Shown in pieces: positions 21,117 to 35,214 of a stretch of 64,000 nt of DNA. A model generated the notes under the pieces. It was not told the DNA's origin and did no database searches. It worked only from the letters and a program-made list of their open reading frames with translations. The DNA is from Luteibacter sp. Sphag1AF. Lineage in GTDB: Bacteria; Pseudomonadota; Gammaproteobacteria; Xanthomonadales; Rhodanobacteraceae. Each line of letters begins with the position of its first letter. The first letter of the stretch is position 1. The stretch is taken from assembly GCF_014192715.1 (NCBI RefSeq), contig NZ_JACHYH010000001.1, positions 1,426,001 through 1,490,000 on the forward strand, in the 5' to 3' direction. The position numbers were made by a program, and so were the translations under genes.

Positions 21117-22139
21117 GTGGGCGAATCGGCCAAACAGCAGTTGCATGCAAAGTCGGCATCCGGCGTGTTCCTCGCCGCTGACGTCGGTGGAACGCATGCG
21201 CGCATCGGCCTCGTCCGTAGCGGCAGTGATGCCGCTCCCATCACCGTGCTTCGTTATGAACGCTACGCGTGCGCCGACTGGCCGAGCCTGACGGCGGTGT
21301 TGCAGGACTTCGTTGGACGTCTGGACGTCACCGTGCACATCGAGCACTGCTCGGTAGCCAGCGCGGGCTACGTGCTGGGCGACGCCATCGTCAATGAAAA
21401 CCTTCCGTGGCCGGTGTCCATTGGCGACATCCGCAGCACGCTGGGCCTGGCCGACCTTTCCGTGGTCAACGATTTTGAAGCGGTGGCGTACGCCACGCAG
21501 TTCCTGTCCGCCGACGACACCACCCCCGTGATCGAAACCACGGCCGCGCCAGCCCCGGGGCCGGTGCTGGTGATGGGACCGGGTACGGGGCTTGGCTCGG
21601 CGGTGCTGCTTCCGGGTAAGCAGCACGCCACGGTGCTGCCGACCGAAGCAGGTCAGATCTGTCTCGCGCCGGGCAACGAGCGTGAGATGGACATCCTGCG
21701 CATTCTGTCGCGCGGACGCGATTATGTTTCCTACGAGACCGCCCTTTCCGGGCCCGGTCTGGTCAACCTCTATCAGGCCATCAGCACGCTGCGCGACACG
21801 CCGGCAACGCTGGTGGAGCCCGCCGACGTTACCCGTGCGGCACTCGCAAAGAGCGATGACGCGGCAGTCGAGGCCCTGGATGTCTTCTGCGGTCTGCTTG
21901 GCAGTTTTGTCGGCGACCTGGCACTTCTTTACGGCGCACGCGGCGGTGTGTATCTGGCCGGCGGCATCCTGCCCCAGGTACGCGACGTGCTGCTGACCAG
22001 CAGTTTTTCAGCAAGGTTTTTCAACAAGGGCGTCATGCGCGCCTTTCTCCAGCAAGTACCCGTTCGTCTGATGGACCACGGCCAGCTTGGCGTGATCGGC
22101 GCTGCCGGTCTCTACCTGCACGGCCCGACCGCTCACTGA
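21117..22139 (+). CDS. nagK: Glucokinase-family sugar kinase, probably GlcNAc kinase
   Basis: A 340-aa ATP-dependent sugar kinase of the Glk family (actin-like fold). It has the phosphate-1 motif LAADVGGTHARIGLV near residues 19-33, the GPGTGLGSAVL adenosine motif, the LPTEAGQ catalytic-loop region, and YLAGGILPQ near the C-terminus. The sequence says glucokinase-like; position between nagP and a TonB receptor under a NagR operator suggests it phosphorylates GlcNAc for NagA. Glucose may also be used and would feed zwf. The GTG start at 21117 has AGGGGAG upstream. Confidence 0.82.
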   Translation: MGESAKQQLHAKSASGVFLAADVGGTHARIGLVRSGSDAAPITVLRYERYACADWPSLTAVLQDFVGRLDVTVHIEHCSVASAGYVLGDAIVNENLPWPVSIGDIRSTLGLADLSVVNDFEAVAYATQFLSADDTTPVIETTAAPAPGPVLVMGPGTGLGSAVLLPGKQHATVLPTEAGQICLAPGNEREMDILRILSRGRDYVSYETALSGPGLVNLYQAISTLRDTPATLVEPADVTRAALAKSDDAAVEALDVFCGLLGSFVGDLALLYGARGGVYLAGGILPQVRDVLLTSSFSARFFNKGVMRAFLQQVPVRLMDHGQLGVIGAAGLYLHGPTAH

Positions 22140-22260
22140 AGAGCAGGAAGGAAGGACGCGTAAGACCTTTGCATCAAAAGCCGGGCATCCGCCCAGATCG
22201 CAACACAGCGTGTGTGGGAGCGAAACCACCGTCGCTGGCATCCTCTGAGGGGAGGACATC

Positions 22261-24993
22261 ATGTCGCATCGTAGAACTCTGCTGGCGGCGAGCATCATCG
22301 CCGGACTCTGTTGTTTCACCGGAAGCGTGCTCGCACAGGATGCGACACAGCAGCCGGCGAAGCCCAAGACCGCTCAGGAAAAGGCCGACGCCGCAAAGGC
22401 CCAACAGCTGGAAGGCATTACCGTCACCGGTATTCGCGCCAGTCTTGAGAAGTCGCTCGATACCAAGCGCAATGCCGACGCTGTCGTCGAAGCCGTGACG
22501 GCCGAAGACATCGGCAAGTTCCCGAACACCAACGTCGCCGAAGCGATGACGCAGATTCCGGGCGTGGCGATTGATCGCCTGTTCGGTCAGGGCGACCGTG
22601 TCAGCATTGATGGCACGGACCCCAGCCTCAACCTCACCTTCCTCAACGGCCAGCCGATCTCGCAGACGCCGTGGCAGTACGGCGCACAGCCGAATCGTGG
22701 TTTCGATTTCACGATGCTCGCCCCCGAGGTCGTGGGTCGTCTGGAAGTGTACAAGTCGCCCGAAGCGCGTCTGCCGGAAGGTAGCCTGGGCGGCACGATT
22801 CTGCTGCACACGCTCAACCCGCTGGATCTACCGGCCAACACCGTGCGCACGTCGTTTGGTCTGAACTACAACGACCAGGCATCGCCGGGTACGCGTCCGT
22901 CCGGATCGGCGCTGTACAGCTGGAAGAACGACAGCAACACGTTCGGTATCGTGGGCTCCATCCAGCACTACGAAGAAAAGATCGACCGCCAGGGCATCGA
23001 AATCTTCACCTACAGCCCGATCTCCAAGTACGCCGGCAGCCCCGGTGTCGCGGCTGGTCTTGCGAACGGCTCGCTGAGCCCGAACCTGATCGTTCCCGAT
23101 GAGGTCAACTCGGCTTGGTTCCAGCAGAAGCGCAAGCGCGACACGGCCACGCTGGGTATCCAGATTCATCCGACAAGCAACTGGGACATTGATCTCAACA
23201 GCCTGTTTGTCCGCGAGAACTTCAACAACTTCAACCAGTCGCTGTATCCGTTCTTCGGCGCGACGCCGAACAACTTCACGTCGGTCACGACCAACAACGG
23301 TGTGGTGACCGGTGGTCATGCCTGCGGCAACGACAGCCCCACCTGCGCAGGTCCTGCTGCGTCGCTGCTGGACAGCCAGGTACGTCACTCCGTCGTGCGC
23401 ACGTCCGCCTTTGACCTGAAGTCCACGTACCGTGGCGACGGCTGGTCGATCGGTGGCGCCGCCGGTTACAGCAAGGCGGTGAACAACGACATCTCGCAGG
23501 CCTTCATGGAGCCGCAGTACAGCGGCGGCTACACTTGGGACATCAACAAGGGCTTCGCCTTCGACAGCCCGGATGCCGCACGCAACCCGGCCAACTGGCA
23601 CATGGGCGACACGCCCAACGGTGGCGGCTGGGCAGGCAACTACGGCCAGTATTCGGCGCGCTCGCGTGACACCTACGCACAGCTCGATTTCAGCAAGGAC
23701 TTCGACTCCTTCTTCAATCAGCTGCTCGTGGGCTACCGCTTCAATCGCCACGAAGAAGGCATGCAGGCGCACGTCTACGGCGGTAATGCGCCGATCTCGC
23801 TCGCGGGACTCGGTACGGACGGCTACAGCGATACGCTGGGAGGCTTCAGTGGCATTCTCTCCGGCGCCTCCAACCACCTGATCCCGGACCAGAACGCCCT
23901 GTACAACTGGGTGCGCTCGACCAACGGTGGCAACGAAGATCCGGGTACCTACCTCAACGGTACGTACAACGTTGTTGAGAAGACCAACGCTGCTTATGCG
24001 CAGCTGAACTTCGCCGGTGGCGACTTCCACGGCAACGTGGGTGTCCGTTACGCACACACGGTCACCGATGGTTCGTCGTTCGAGCCGGGCCTGACGTCGC
24101 TGCCGCCTCCGCCGGGCTCGTTCGTCACCAACTCCAACACCAGCAAGAACTGGCTGCCGTCGGTCAACGTTGCCTATGACGCCGCCGAAGATGTGGTGCT
24201 GCGTTTCGCTGCGGCCAAGGTCATTGCCCGCGTGCCGTACAACCTTCAGGTCGCAAGCAACCTGTTCCTCAACGACACGCCGCTGACCGGCTCGGGCGGC
24301 AACGCGAACCTCAGCCCGTACAAGTCGACGAACTTCTCGTTGTCTGGCGAGTGGTACTTCGCGCCGCAGTCGTACTTCGCAGTCACCGGCTTCTACAAGA
24401 AGCTGGCCGACTACGTCACGCTGGCCACGGCTCCGGAAATCCACTTCAACTCCGGCAGCATCAACACGCCTGACATCTTTGCAGCCCAGCTTGCATCGGG
24501 TCTGTGCACGGCTGATGGCTACTGCACCTACCAGGTCACGCGTCCGGCCAACACCGGTTCGGGCAAGGTGCGCGGTGGCAGCCTCAGCTACCAGCAGGCG
24601 TTCGGTGATACGGGCTTCGGTGTGACGGCCAACTACACCTACGCCAAGGCGTCGCTCGATTCCGGCGGTGGTCTGCCGTACAACTCGAAGAACTCCTACA
24701 CGGTCAGCCCGTTCTACGAGAAGGGCCCGTTCAGCGCCCGCGTCACGTACAACTGGCGCAGCGCGTATCTCGCCGGTGGTTACATCGCTGGCGCGGCACT
24801 GGGCACGACCAAGGCGTATGGCGAACTCGGTGCCACGCTGGGCTACAAGTTGAACGAGATCACCTCGTTCTCGCTGTCCGGCATGAACCTCACCAATGAG
24901 CAGTACGTGCAGTACATCGGCTCGCCGGATCAGCCGTCGGGCAAGTACACCACCGGTCGCCGTTACATGGCCGCCGTGCACTTCGCCATGTAA
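22261..24993 (+). CDS. TonB-dependent receptor for amino sugars or chito-oligosaccharides (NixC-like)
   Basis: A 910-aa outer-membrane receptor: signal peptide to about residue 25 (SVLAQD), an Ala/Lys-rich linker, a plug starting GITVTGIRASLEKSLDTKRNADAVVEA and NVAEAMTQIPGVAIDR, then a barrel. The plug type is the one of Xanthomonadaceae and Caulobacter carbohydrate receptors. It is 121 bp after the kinase with no operator of its own, so probably the same transcript. GGGGAGG precedes the ATG. The substrate is inferred from neighbours only. It ends HFAM, without a terminal aromatic. Confidence 0.88.
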   Translation: MSHRRTLLAASIIAGLCCFTGSVLAQDATQQPAKPKTAQEKADAAKAQQLEGITVTGIRASLEKSLDTKRNADAVVEAVTAEDIGKFPNTNVAEAMTQIPGVAIDRLFGQGDRVSIDGTDPSLNLTFLNGQPISQTPWQYGAQPNRGFDFTMLAPEVVGRLEVYKSPEARLPEGSLGGTILLHTLNPLDLPANTVRTSFGLNYNDQASPGTRPSGSALYSWKNDSNTFGIVGSIQHYEEKIDRQGIEIFTYSPISKYAGSPGVAAGLANGSLSPNLIVPDEVNSAWFQQKRKRDTATLGIQIHPTSNWDIDLNSLFVRENFNNFNQSLYPFFGATPNNFTSVTTNNGVVTGGHACGNDSPTCAGPAASLLDSQVRHSVVRTSAFDLKSTYRGDGWSIGGAAGYSKAVNNDISQAFMEPQYSGGYTWDINKGFAFDSPDAARNPANWHMGDTPNGGGWAGNYGQYSARSRDTYAQLDFSKDFDSFFNQLLVGYRFNRHEEGMQAHVYGGNAPISLAGLGTDGYSDTLGGFSGILSGASNHLIPDQNALYNWVRSTNGGNEDPGTYLNGTYNVVEKTNAAYAQLNFAGGDFHGNVGVRYAHTVTDGSSFEPGLTSLPPPPGSFVTNSNTSKNWLPSVNVAYDAAEDVVLRFAAAKVIARVPYNLQVASNLFLNDTPLTGSGGNANLSPYKSTNFSLSGEWYFAPQSYFAVTGFYKKLADYVTLATAPEIHFNSGSINTPDIFAAQLASGLCTADGYCTYQVTRPANTGSGKVRGGSLSYQQAFGDTGFGVTANYTYAKASLDSGGGLPYNSKNSYTVSPFYEKGPFSARVTYNWRSAYLAGGYIAGAALGTTKAYGELGATLGYKLNEITSFSLSGMNLTNEQYVQYIGSPDQPSGKYTTGRRYMAAVHFAM

Positions 24994-25060
24994 TTGCCGC
25001 ATCGCTTCAACGGATCGGGGACCATGGATGGTCCCGCCTCATTCATTGATTTCATTCCCC

Positions 25061-25096
25061 TCGGGCCCGAACCCCATTGCTCGGGCCCGTTTTTTT
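25061..25096 (+). terminator. Rho-independent terminator after the TonB receptor
   Basis: CGGGCCCGA / TCGGGCCCG stem with a 10-nt loop, followed by seven T residues. It separates the nagK-receptor transcript from the hexosaminidase gene. Confidence 0.85.
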
Positions 25097-25158
25097 AGGT
25101 GACTGTTTTACCTGGCGCTGTTCGTGACACCATGCGGCGTCAAACACGGAGTGTACGC

Positions 25159-27450
25159 ATGCGCCACGGTTCGTCAGCCCGACTTGTTTTGCTTCTTGCC
25201 ACCCTCGCCCTCGGGGCGTGCGCCAATCAACCGAAGCGCGCTGCGGCGCCTCAAGCGCCTGTTGGCCCTCCCTTGGCGCTGTTGCCCCAGCCGGCGAAAC
25301 TGGAGCGCATTGCAGGACAGTTCGCCCTGTCGTCCACGACGCGGATTGTCGTTCCGTCAGGTCGACCTGATGTAAAGCATGTTGCCGAACAGCTTGCACA
25401 GTTCATCCGCAGCGCACGCGGCATCTCCGTCCTCATTGTGGAAGATGGCGCGGAAGCCGGTGCGATTTCGCTGGTGGTGGAGCCGTCGATCAAGAATGCC
25501 GAGGCGTACACCATCGACGTGGATGGCGCGCGCGTGCGCATTGCAGCCAGCGATGTACGCGGTCTTTATTATGGTGCGGTGACGCTGTGGCAGCTTGCGA
25601 CCGACCCTTCCGCGCGCGAAGGCATTCCTGCCGTTCGCATTGCGGATGCACCGCGGTTTGCATGGCGCGGCGTGATGCTCGACTCGGCGCGACATTTCCA
25701 GTCAACGGATGACATCAAGCATCTGCTTGACCAGATGGCGCTGCACAAGCTCAACACGTTCCACTGGCACCTCACCGACGACCAGGGCTGGCGTCTGGAG
25801 ATCAAGCGCTATCCGAAGCTCACCAGCGTGGGTGGCTGTCGCGAGCCGGTGGGTCCCGATGTCGCGCTGACGGGAAGCAAGAACAAACCGTATTGCGGTT
25901 TCTATACCCAGGCGCAGGCGCGCGAGATCGTTGCGTATGCGGCCGATCGTCACATCACCGTGGTGCCGGAAATCGAAATGCCTGGCCACGCGCAGGCAGC
26001 CATTGCGGCGTATCCGGAATTTGGTGCCAGCGGCAAGAAGACGAAACCCTCCACCGATTGGGGCGTCAACACCTGGCTATTCAATCCGGACGACAAGACC
26101 TTTACGTTCATGACCAACGTGATGGATGAGGTCATGGCAGTCTTCCCGTCCACGTACATCCACGTGGGTGGCGATGAGGCGGCCAAGGACCAGTGGGAGC
26201 AGTCCAGAGCCGTGCAGGAAAAAATGAAGTCGCTGGGCTTCCACGATGAAGAGCAGTTGCAGGGCTGGTTTGTCGCCCGCATTGGCAAGTATCTGGACGA
26301 GCATCACCGCCGCCTGATCGGTTGGGACGAAATCCTCGACGGCGATGTACCGACCTCTGCGGCTGTGATGTCATGGCGCGGTGTGAAGGGGGCGATCAAG
26401 GCGGCCAACGCCGGCCACGACGTGGTGCTTGCGCCCTCGCCCACGCTCTATACCGACTACCTGCAGAGCGACCTGCCGAGTGAGCAGCCCGGACGTCCGC
26501 AGGTGCAGTCGTTGCGTACCGTGTATGACTTCGACCCGGTGCCGGCCGATATTTCCGCTGACAAGGCAGACCACGTGCTGGGTGCGCAGATCACGGCCTT
26601 CAGCGAGTACCTGCCCACATGGCAGCGCACGCAGCACGCTATCTTCCCGCGCATCGCGGCCATTGCCGAGCGCACGTGGTCGACGAAAGCGGACTGGGAC
26701 AGTTTCATCCAGCGTCTGCCTGCGCAGATGGATCGCTATCGCGAGGCGGGCATCATGCCGGCGGACAGCGCCTATGCAGTGAGCATCAACGTGGCAGCCG
26801 CAGCAGGCGACAAGGCCACCGTGACGCTGGCCAACCAGAGTGGCTACGGCAGCATCCACTACACGACGGACGGCAGCGCGCCGATGCCGCAGTCGCCGAC
26901 GTACACCGCACCGTTTGAGGTGCCGCTCCCGACGACTGTTCGCGCGAATGCCTTTGCCAACGGCTTTGGTCTCGCTGGCCCGCGTGATCGCAGCATCGAC
27001 GCGGCATCGCTTGCCCGTCGCAGCAGCGACGAGCTGGCCACCTGCACCGACAAGCTGGTGCTGCGCATCGAATCGCCCGAGCCGTTGAGTGGCCCGCGTC
27101 CGGTCTATCGCGTCGACATCATGAATACGTGCTGGACGTGGAAGGCGGCGGCGCTGGATGGCAAGACGGCTGTGGACGTGCGCATTGATCGCCTGCCGTT
27201 CAATTACCAGCTGTGGAAGGATGCGGCTGGCATCGTGGACCGCAAGACAGCCACGCGCAACGGTGAACTGGAAATCCGCAAGGACACCTGCGACGGCGAG
27301 CGTCTGGCGACCCTGCCGCTGCCGAAGGAAGGCGCCACTACGTTGCACGGCAAGCTGGCTCCGGTCAGCGGAACGCATGATCTGTGCCTGTTCTTTACCG
27401 GCAAGCCGGAACAGACCATCCGCGTGCTGGGCGACGTGCAGTTGCTTTGA
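25159..27450 (+). CDS. Beta-N-acetylhexosaminidase, GH20, predicted lipoprotein
   Basis: Releases terminal GlcNAc or GalNAc from chito-oligosaccharides and glycans, supplying the nag pathway. The 763-aa product has a lipoprotein signal with lipobox LGAC (Cys21), an N-terminal chitobiase-like domain (about 60-165), the TIM-barrel catalytic domain with HLTDDQGWRLEIK, VPEIEMPGHAQA and the catalytic Asp339-Glu340 pair in HVGGDEAAKDQW, and a C-terminal chitobiase-type domain (about 540-610). The ATG at 25159 has GGAG upstream and starts the lipid signal; open frame extends 20 codons earlier without a ribosome site. It has no recognisable NagR site of its own. Confidence 0.93.
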   Translation: MRHGSSARLVLLLATLALGACANQPKRAAAPQAPVGPPLALLPQPAKLERIAGQFALSSTTRIVVPSGRPDVKHVAEQLAQFIRSARGISVLIVEDGAEAGAISLVVEPSIKNAEAYTIDVDGARVRIAASDVRGLYYGAVTLWQLATDPSAREGIPAVRIADAPRFAWRGVMLDSARHFQSTDDIKHLLDQMALHKLNTFHWHLTDDQGWRLEIKRYPKLTSVGGCREPVGPDVALTGSKNKPYCGFYTQAQAREIVAYAADRHITVVPEIEMPGHAQAAIAAYPEFGASGKKTKPSTDWGVNTWLFNPDDKTFTFMTNVMDEVMAVFPSTYIHVGGDEAAKDQWEQSRAVQEKMKSLGFHDEEQLQGWFVARIGKYLDEHHRRLIGWDEILDGDVPTSAAVMSWRGVKGAIKAANAGHDVVLAPSPTLYTDYLQSDLPSEQPGRPQVQSLRTVYDFDPVPADISADKADHVLGAQITAFSEYLPTWQRTQHAIFPRIAAIAERTWSTKADWDSFIQRLPAQMDRYREAGIMPADSAYAVSINVAAAAGDKATVTLANQSGYGSIHYTTDGSAPMPQSPTYTAPFEVPLPTTVRANAFANGFGLAGPRDRSIDAASLARRSSDELATCTDKLVLRIESPEPLSGPRPVYRVDIMNTCWTWKAAALDGKTAVDVRIDRLPFNYQLWKDAAGIVDRKTATRNGELEIRKDTCDGERLATLPLPKEGATTLHGKLAPVSGTHDLCLFFTGKPEQTIRVLGDVQLL

Positions 27451-27471
27451 CCGGGATGTCGCGGCAACCGC

Positions 27472-31764
<4,293 letters not shown>

Positions 31765-31895
31765 TGAACCACTTAGATGGGGGCTTACGCGTCCTGTGGC
31801 AAGCCACACCCTACACCTTTGGGGTCGCACGGGTTGCGATGAAAACGTTACTGGCCCACGCTGCCCGATCCCTTCGCGGACGAAAGAGACCGTTC

Positions 31896-34091
31896 ATGAC
31901 CGCATCCGTGCGCCGCTCGTCGCTGGCCCTGTCCATCGCCTCCCTTCTTCTGCCTGTGATGGCATCGGCCGCTACGCCGAAACAGCCGTGGATGGATACG
32001 TCCCTCACGCCGGACCAGCGGGCTGACCTCGTGGTCGCCCAGATGACGCAGGAGGAGAAGTTCCGGATCATCCGCGCCGACTTCGGCCAGGAGCACGACG
32101 GCATTGCGCCGCCTGAAGGCGCGCTCGGTTCTGCGGGCTACACGCCGGGTATCGAGCGCCTGGGCATTCCGGCCATCCAGGAAACGGATGCCAGCCTGGG
32201 CGTGACCCGTCCGGGTGCGGACAAGAGCGGCACGATTTCGCTGCCGGCCGGAACCGTCACAGCGGGCAGCTTCGATCCGGATATCGCTTTCGCAGGCGGC
32301 GCCATGGTGGGCGGCGAAGCGCGCGGAAAGGGTTTCAACGTTCTGCTGGCTGGCGGCGTGAACCTCGTGCGTGATCCGCGTGCAGGCCGCAACTTTGAAT
32401 ACGTGGGCGAAGATCCGCTGCTGGCCGGTACCATGGCCGGCCACGCCGTGCGTGGCGTGCAGAGCAAGAAAGTCATTTCCACCGTGAAGCACTTCGTGCT
32501 CAACGACCTGGAAAGCGGGCGCAATACGCTCAGCTCCGACATTGATCCGGTCGCCCTGCGCGAGTCGGACCTGCTTGCCTTCCAGATCGCCATTGCCACC
32601 GGTGATCCGGGTTCGGTGATGTGCTCGTACAACCGGCTCAATGGCAAGTACACCTGCGAAGACGAGTGGCTGCTCAACGGCGTCCTGAAGGGCGAATGGG
32701 GTTACAAGGGCTACGTGATGTCCGACTGGGGCTCCGTGCACAGCGCCGGCCCGTCGGTGATGGCGGGTCTGGACCAGCAGTCGGCCGGTGAGGTCTTCGA
32801 CAAGGAGGTCTACTTCGACAAGCCCCTGCGTGCCGCGGTCGCCAAGGGCGAAGTGCCGCAGTCGCGTCTGGACAACATGGCCAGGCGCATTCTGCGCAGC
32901 ATGTTTGCCAAGGGCGTGATTGATACGCCTGTCGTTCCTTCCAAAGTTCACTATGCCGATGACCGCAAGGTGGCGCAGCGCGCGGCCGAAGCGGGCATCG
33001 TGCTTCTGCGCAACCAGAACAACGTGCTGCCGATAGCGCGCAACACCCGGTCCATCGTCGTCATCGGCGGTCACGCAGACAAGGGCGTGCTGTCCGGCGG
33101 CGGATCTTCGGCGGTTGCCGACGTCAACGGCAGCCCCATCGAAGGCCTCGATCCGCAGGGCTGGCCGGGTCCGATGCGTTATCACCCGTCGGCGCCGCTG
33201 GACACGATCAAGAGCCTCGCCAAGGGCAAGGTCACCTTCGACCCGGGCACCGACGTGGACGCCGCCGCGAAACTCGCCGCGGATGCCGACGTGGTCGTGG
33301 TGTTCGCCACGCAGTGGGCTGCGGAGTCGATGGACAACGCGCACATGGTGCTGGACGGCAAGCAGGACGCGCTGATCGCGGCCGTAGCCAAAGCCAATCC
33401 GCGCACCGTCGTGGTGCTGGAAACCAACGGCCCGGTGGTCATGCCTTGGCTGGACAGCGTCGCTGGCGTCATGGAAGCCTGGTATCCGGGCTCCGGTGGC
33501 GGTGCGGCCATCGGCCGGCTGCTCTTCGGCGAGGTATCCCCGTCGGGTCGCCTGCCGATCACCTGGCCGAAGGACGAGTCGCAGCTTCCGCGCCAGACCA
33601 TCCAGGGCGGCGGCCTCGGTTCGAAAGAAGCGCCAGCATCCCATGTCGATTACAACATCGAAGGCGCAGACGTCGGCTATCGCTGGTTCGAGAAGCGCAA
33701 GCTCCAGCCGCTCTTCCCGTTCGGCTACGGTCTGACCTACACCAACTTCGCGTACTCCGACTTCGAAACGACCGTCGATGCCTCGGGTCGTCCGGCCGCA
33801 CGCTTCACGCTGCGCAATACGGGCAAGACGGAAGGCGCAGAAGTTGCGCAGCTCTACGTCACCGCTCCTGGCGAAACGTCGCGTCTGGCTGGCTGGCGCA
33901 AGGTGTGGTTGAAGCCGGGCGAGAGCCGTCGCGTGGAAATCGTGGCTGATCCGCTCACCGTGGCGCGCTTTGATGCCAAGGCGAACCACTGGCGCGTGGC
34001 GGCGGGCACGTACGATGTTCGCGTGGGTTCGTCTGCCACCAAGACCGAAGGCCATGCCGACGTGAAGCTGCCGGAGTCCGTTCTTCCCTGA
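31896..34091 (+). CDS. GH3 family beta-glycosidase, secreted
   Basis: A 731-aa glycoside hydrolase family 3 enzyme with a signal peptide (residues 1-26, VMASAA). The N-terminal barrel carries KHFVLNDLESGRN and the nucleophile Asp277 in GYVMSDWGS. The alpha/beta domain has GSGGGAAIGRLLFGEVSPSGRLPITWP, and a C-terminal fibronectin-III-like domain begins near residue 620 with the FPFGYGLTYTNF segment. These are BglX-type features; beta-glucosidase is likely, but xylosidase or other activity cannot be excluded. The start at 31896 is chosen by the signal peptide; the upstream frame overlaps lhr. Confidence 0.9.
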   Translation: MTASVRRSSLALSIASLLLPVMASAATPKQPWMDTSLTPDQRADLVVAQMTQEEKFRIIRADFGQEHDGIAPPEGALGSAGYTPGIERLGIPAIQETDASLGVTRPGADKSGTISLPAGTVTAGSFDPDIAFAGGAMVGGEARGKGFNVLLAGGVNLVRDPRAGRNFEYVGEDPLLAGTMAGHAVRGVQSKKVISTVKHFVLNDLESGRNTLSSDIDPVALRESDLLAFQIAIATGDPGSVMCSYNRLNGKYTCEDEWLLNGVLKGEWGYKGYVMSDWGSVHSAGPSVMAGLDQQSAGEVFDKEVYFDKPLRAAVAKGEVPQSRLDNMARRILRSMFAKGVIDTPVVPSKVHYADDRKVAQRAAEAGIVLLRNQNNVLPIARNTRSIVVIGGHADKGVLSGGGSSAVADVNGSPIEGLDPQGWPGPMRYHPSAPLDTIKSLAKGKVTFDPGTDVDAAAKLAADADVVVVFATQWAAESMDNAHMVLDGKQDALIAAVAKANPRTVVVLETNGPVVMPWLDSVAGVMEAWYPGSGGGAAIGRLLFGEVSPSGRLPITWPKDESQLPRQTIQGGGLGSKEAPASHVDYNIEGADVGYRWFEKRKLQPLFPFGYGLTYTNFAYSDFETTVDASGRPAARFTLRNTGKTEGAEVAQLYVTAPGETSRLAGWRKVWLKPGESRRVEIVADPLTVARFDAKANHWRVAAGTYDVRVGSSATKTEGHADVKLPESVLP

Positions 34092-34142
34092 GTCATGACA
34101 AATCCGCGACGCGGTATCGGCACAATAGCGCGCCCTCCATGG

Positions 34143-34910
34143 ATGACGCCGATGCGTACCGGATTTGCTCTTGGTCTTCTGACTCTGGCATGTGTAAGCC
34201 CCGCCCGCGCCGATCCTCCTGATCTGGATCGGCCCGGTGCGGGCTTTGCCACCAGCGTGCTGCCTGCCGGCACGCTGGCGCTGGAGCAAGGGTTGCCCAC
34301 CTATACCCGTGAGCGCTCCGATGGCCTGCTTGATCGCCAGTATTCGGCCGACAGCCTGATCCGCATCGGACTAGGCGGCCCTGTGGAGTTTCAGCTCGGC
34401 GGTTCCGCGTTCAATCGGGTGGAAGAGCGTGGCGCGGGCGTTCGCCGTCATGCGGTCGGTCACGGCGATAGCAGTGCAGCCGTGAAATTCGCTCCGGCGG
34501 CATCCGGCGAATTTTCGTGGGCGGCGCTGGGTCAGGTCACCTTCGCCAATGGTGATGCGGACTTCAGCAACGGCGCACGCCAGTACACGCTGGGCGTCAC
34601 CGGGCAATGGAATACCAGCGACAGCTACTTCACCACGCTGTACGCCAACGTGGATCGTCTGCGCGGGCGCAATACCTGGACCCTGGCGCCGACGTTCGAT
34701 TTCAAGCTGACCCCGAACTTCATGATGTACGCAGAGACCGACGCCATCCACGATGCCGACGACGGCAACGCGTTGCAGTTGGGCGGCGGCGCCGCGTACA
34801 CGCTGGGCAATCACGTACAGTTCGATGCGTATGCCCTGCACCGCATCGCGGGCCACGGTGCCAGCTTCATCGCGGGCCTGGGCATCTCGGTGTTTTTCGG
34901 GAAGCGCTGA
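34143..34910 (+). CDS. Small outer-membrane beta-barrel protein of the MetA-pathway-like family
   Basis: A ~255-aa exported protein: signal peptide (VSPARADP), then alternating polar/hydrophobic strands with many Gly and aromatic residues (RIGLGGPVEFQLGGSAFNRV, GVTGQWNTSDSYFTTLYANVD). It resembles the transporter/MetA-pathway-of-phenol-degradation-like outer-membrane family, which has no firm function. It starts about 50 bp after the GH3 gene and may share its transcript. Starts at 34143 or 34152 are both possible; neither has a clear ribosome site. The FFGKR end is unusual for a barrel. Confidence 0.7.
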   Translation: MTPMRTGFALGLLTLACVSPARADPPDLDRPGAGFATSVLPAGTLALEQGLPTYTRERSDGLLDRQYSADSLIRIGLGGPVEFQLGGSAFNRVEERGAGVRRHAVGHGDSSAAVKFAPAASGEFSWAALGQVTFANGDADFSNGARQYTLGVTGQWNTSDSYFTTLYANVDRLRGRNTWTLAPTFDFKLTPNFMMYAETDAIHDADDGNALQLGGGAAYTLGNHVQFDAYALHRIAGHGASFIAGLGISVFFGKR

Positions 34911-34914
34911 AGCG

Positions 34915-35079
34915 CTATTTGCGATTGGCGCGGCGCATGGCGCTGAGCAACCAGCCTGCGAGTGCCAGTCCGATAGCCAGACCGATGATGCTGCCCCACA
35001 ACGAGCCGTTGCGGCCGTCCACGAGATAGCCGACGCCGAAGCCCAGCAGGAGAAACAATGGCAACGGAAGGCAACCCAT
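34915..35079 (-). CDS. Small two-helix membrane protein
   Basis: About 54 residues with two hydrophobic segments (LPLPLFLLLGFGVGYLV and SIIGLAIGLALAGWLLSA) separated by DGRNGSLWG, ending in a basic RRANRK tail. The glycine-zipper-like second helix is typical of small inner-membrane proteins. No family recognised. The ATG at 35079 is used; an in-frame GTG at 35100 would add seven residues. It is convergent with the barrel gene, 4 bp away. Confidence 0.6.
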   Translation of the reverse strand: MGCLPLPLFLLLGFGVGYLVDGRNGSLWGSIIGLAIGLALAGWLLSAMRRANRK

Positions 35080-35174
35080 GGCGCAATGATACTGCGGCAC
35101 GGGACAACAGGTTTAGCCCCACAGCAGTCTCAGTCCCTTAGCGGAACCCCTTCCCGCAGGATGGATCACCGCGC

Positions 35175-35214
35175 AAAAAACATGGTCCTCACGCTCACGC
35201 GTGGGACCATGTTT
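35175..35214 (-). terminator. Long-stem minus-strand terminator without an assigned gene
   Basis: AAACATGGTCC-(T)-CACGC pairs with GCGTG-GGACCATGTTT: a 16-bp stem with one bulged base and a TCAC loop (35178-35214). Read on the minus strand it is followed by six U residues (35180-35175), a canonical terminator. No recognised minus-strand gene lies immediately upstream. The 35101-35519 interval otherwise holds no gene I can support; a weak 88-codon minus ORF (35195-35461) ends inside the hairpin. Confidence 0.6.

Noticed and set aside
22205-22240. TGTGGGAGCGAAACCACCGTCGC resemblance to a REP unit before the TonB receptor
   Set aside because: No proper inverted repeat; overlaps the leader of the receptor gene and is too degenerate to call.
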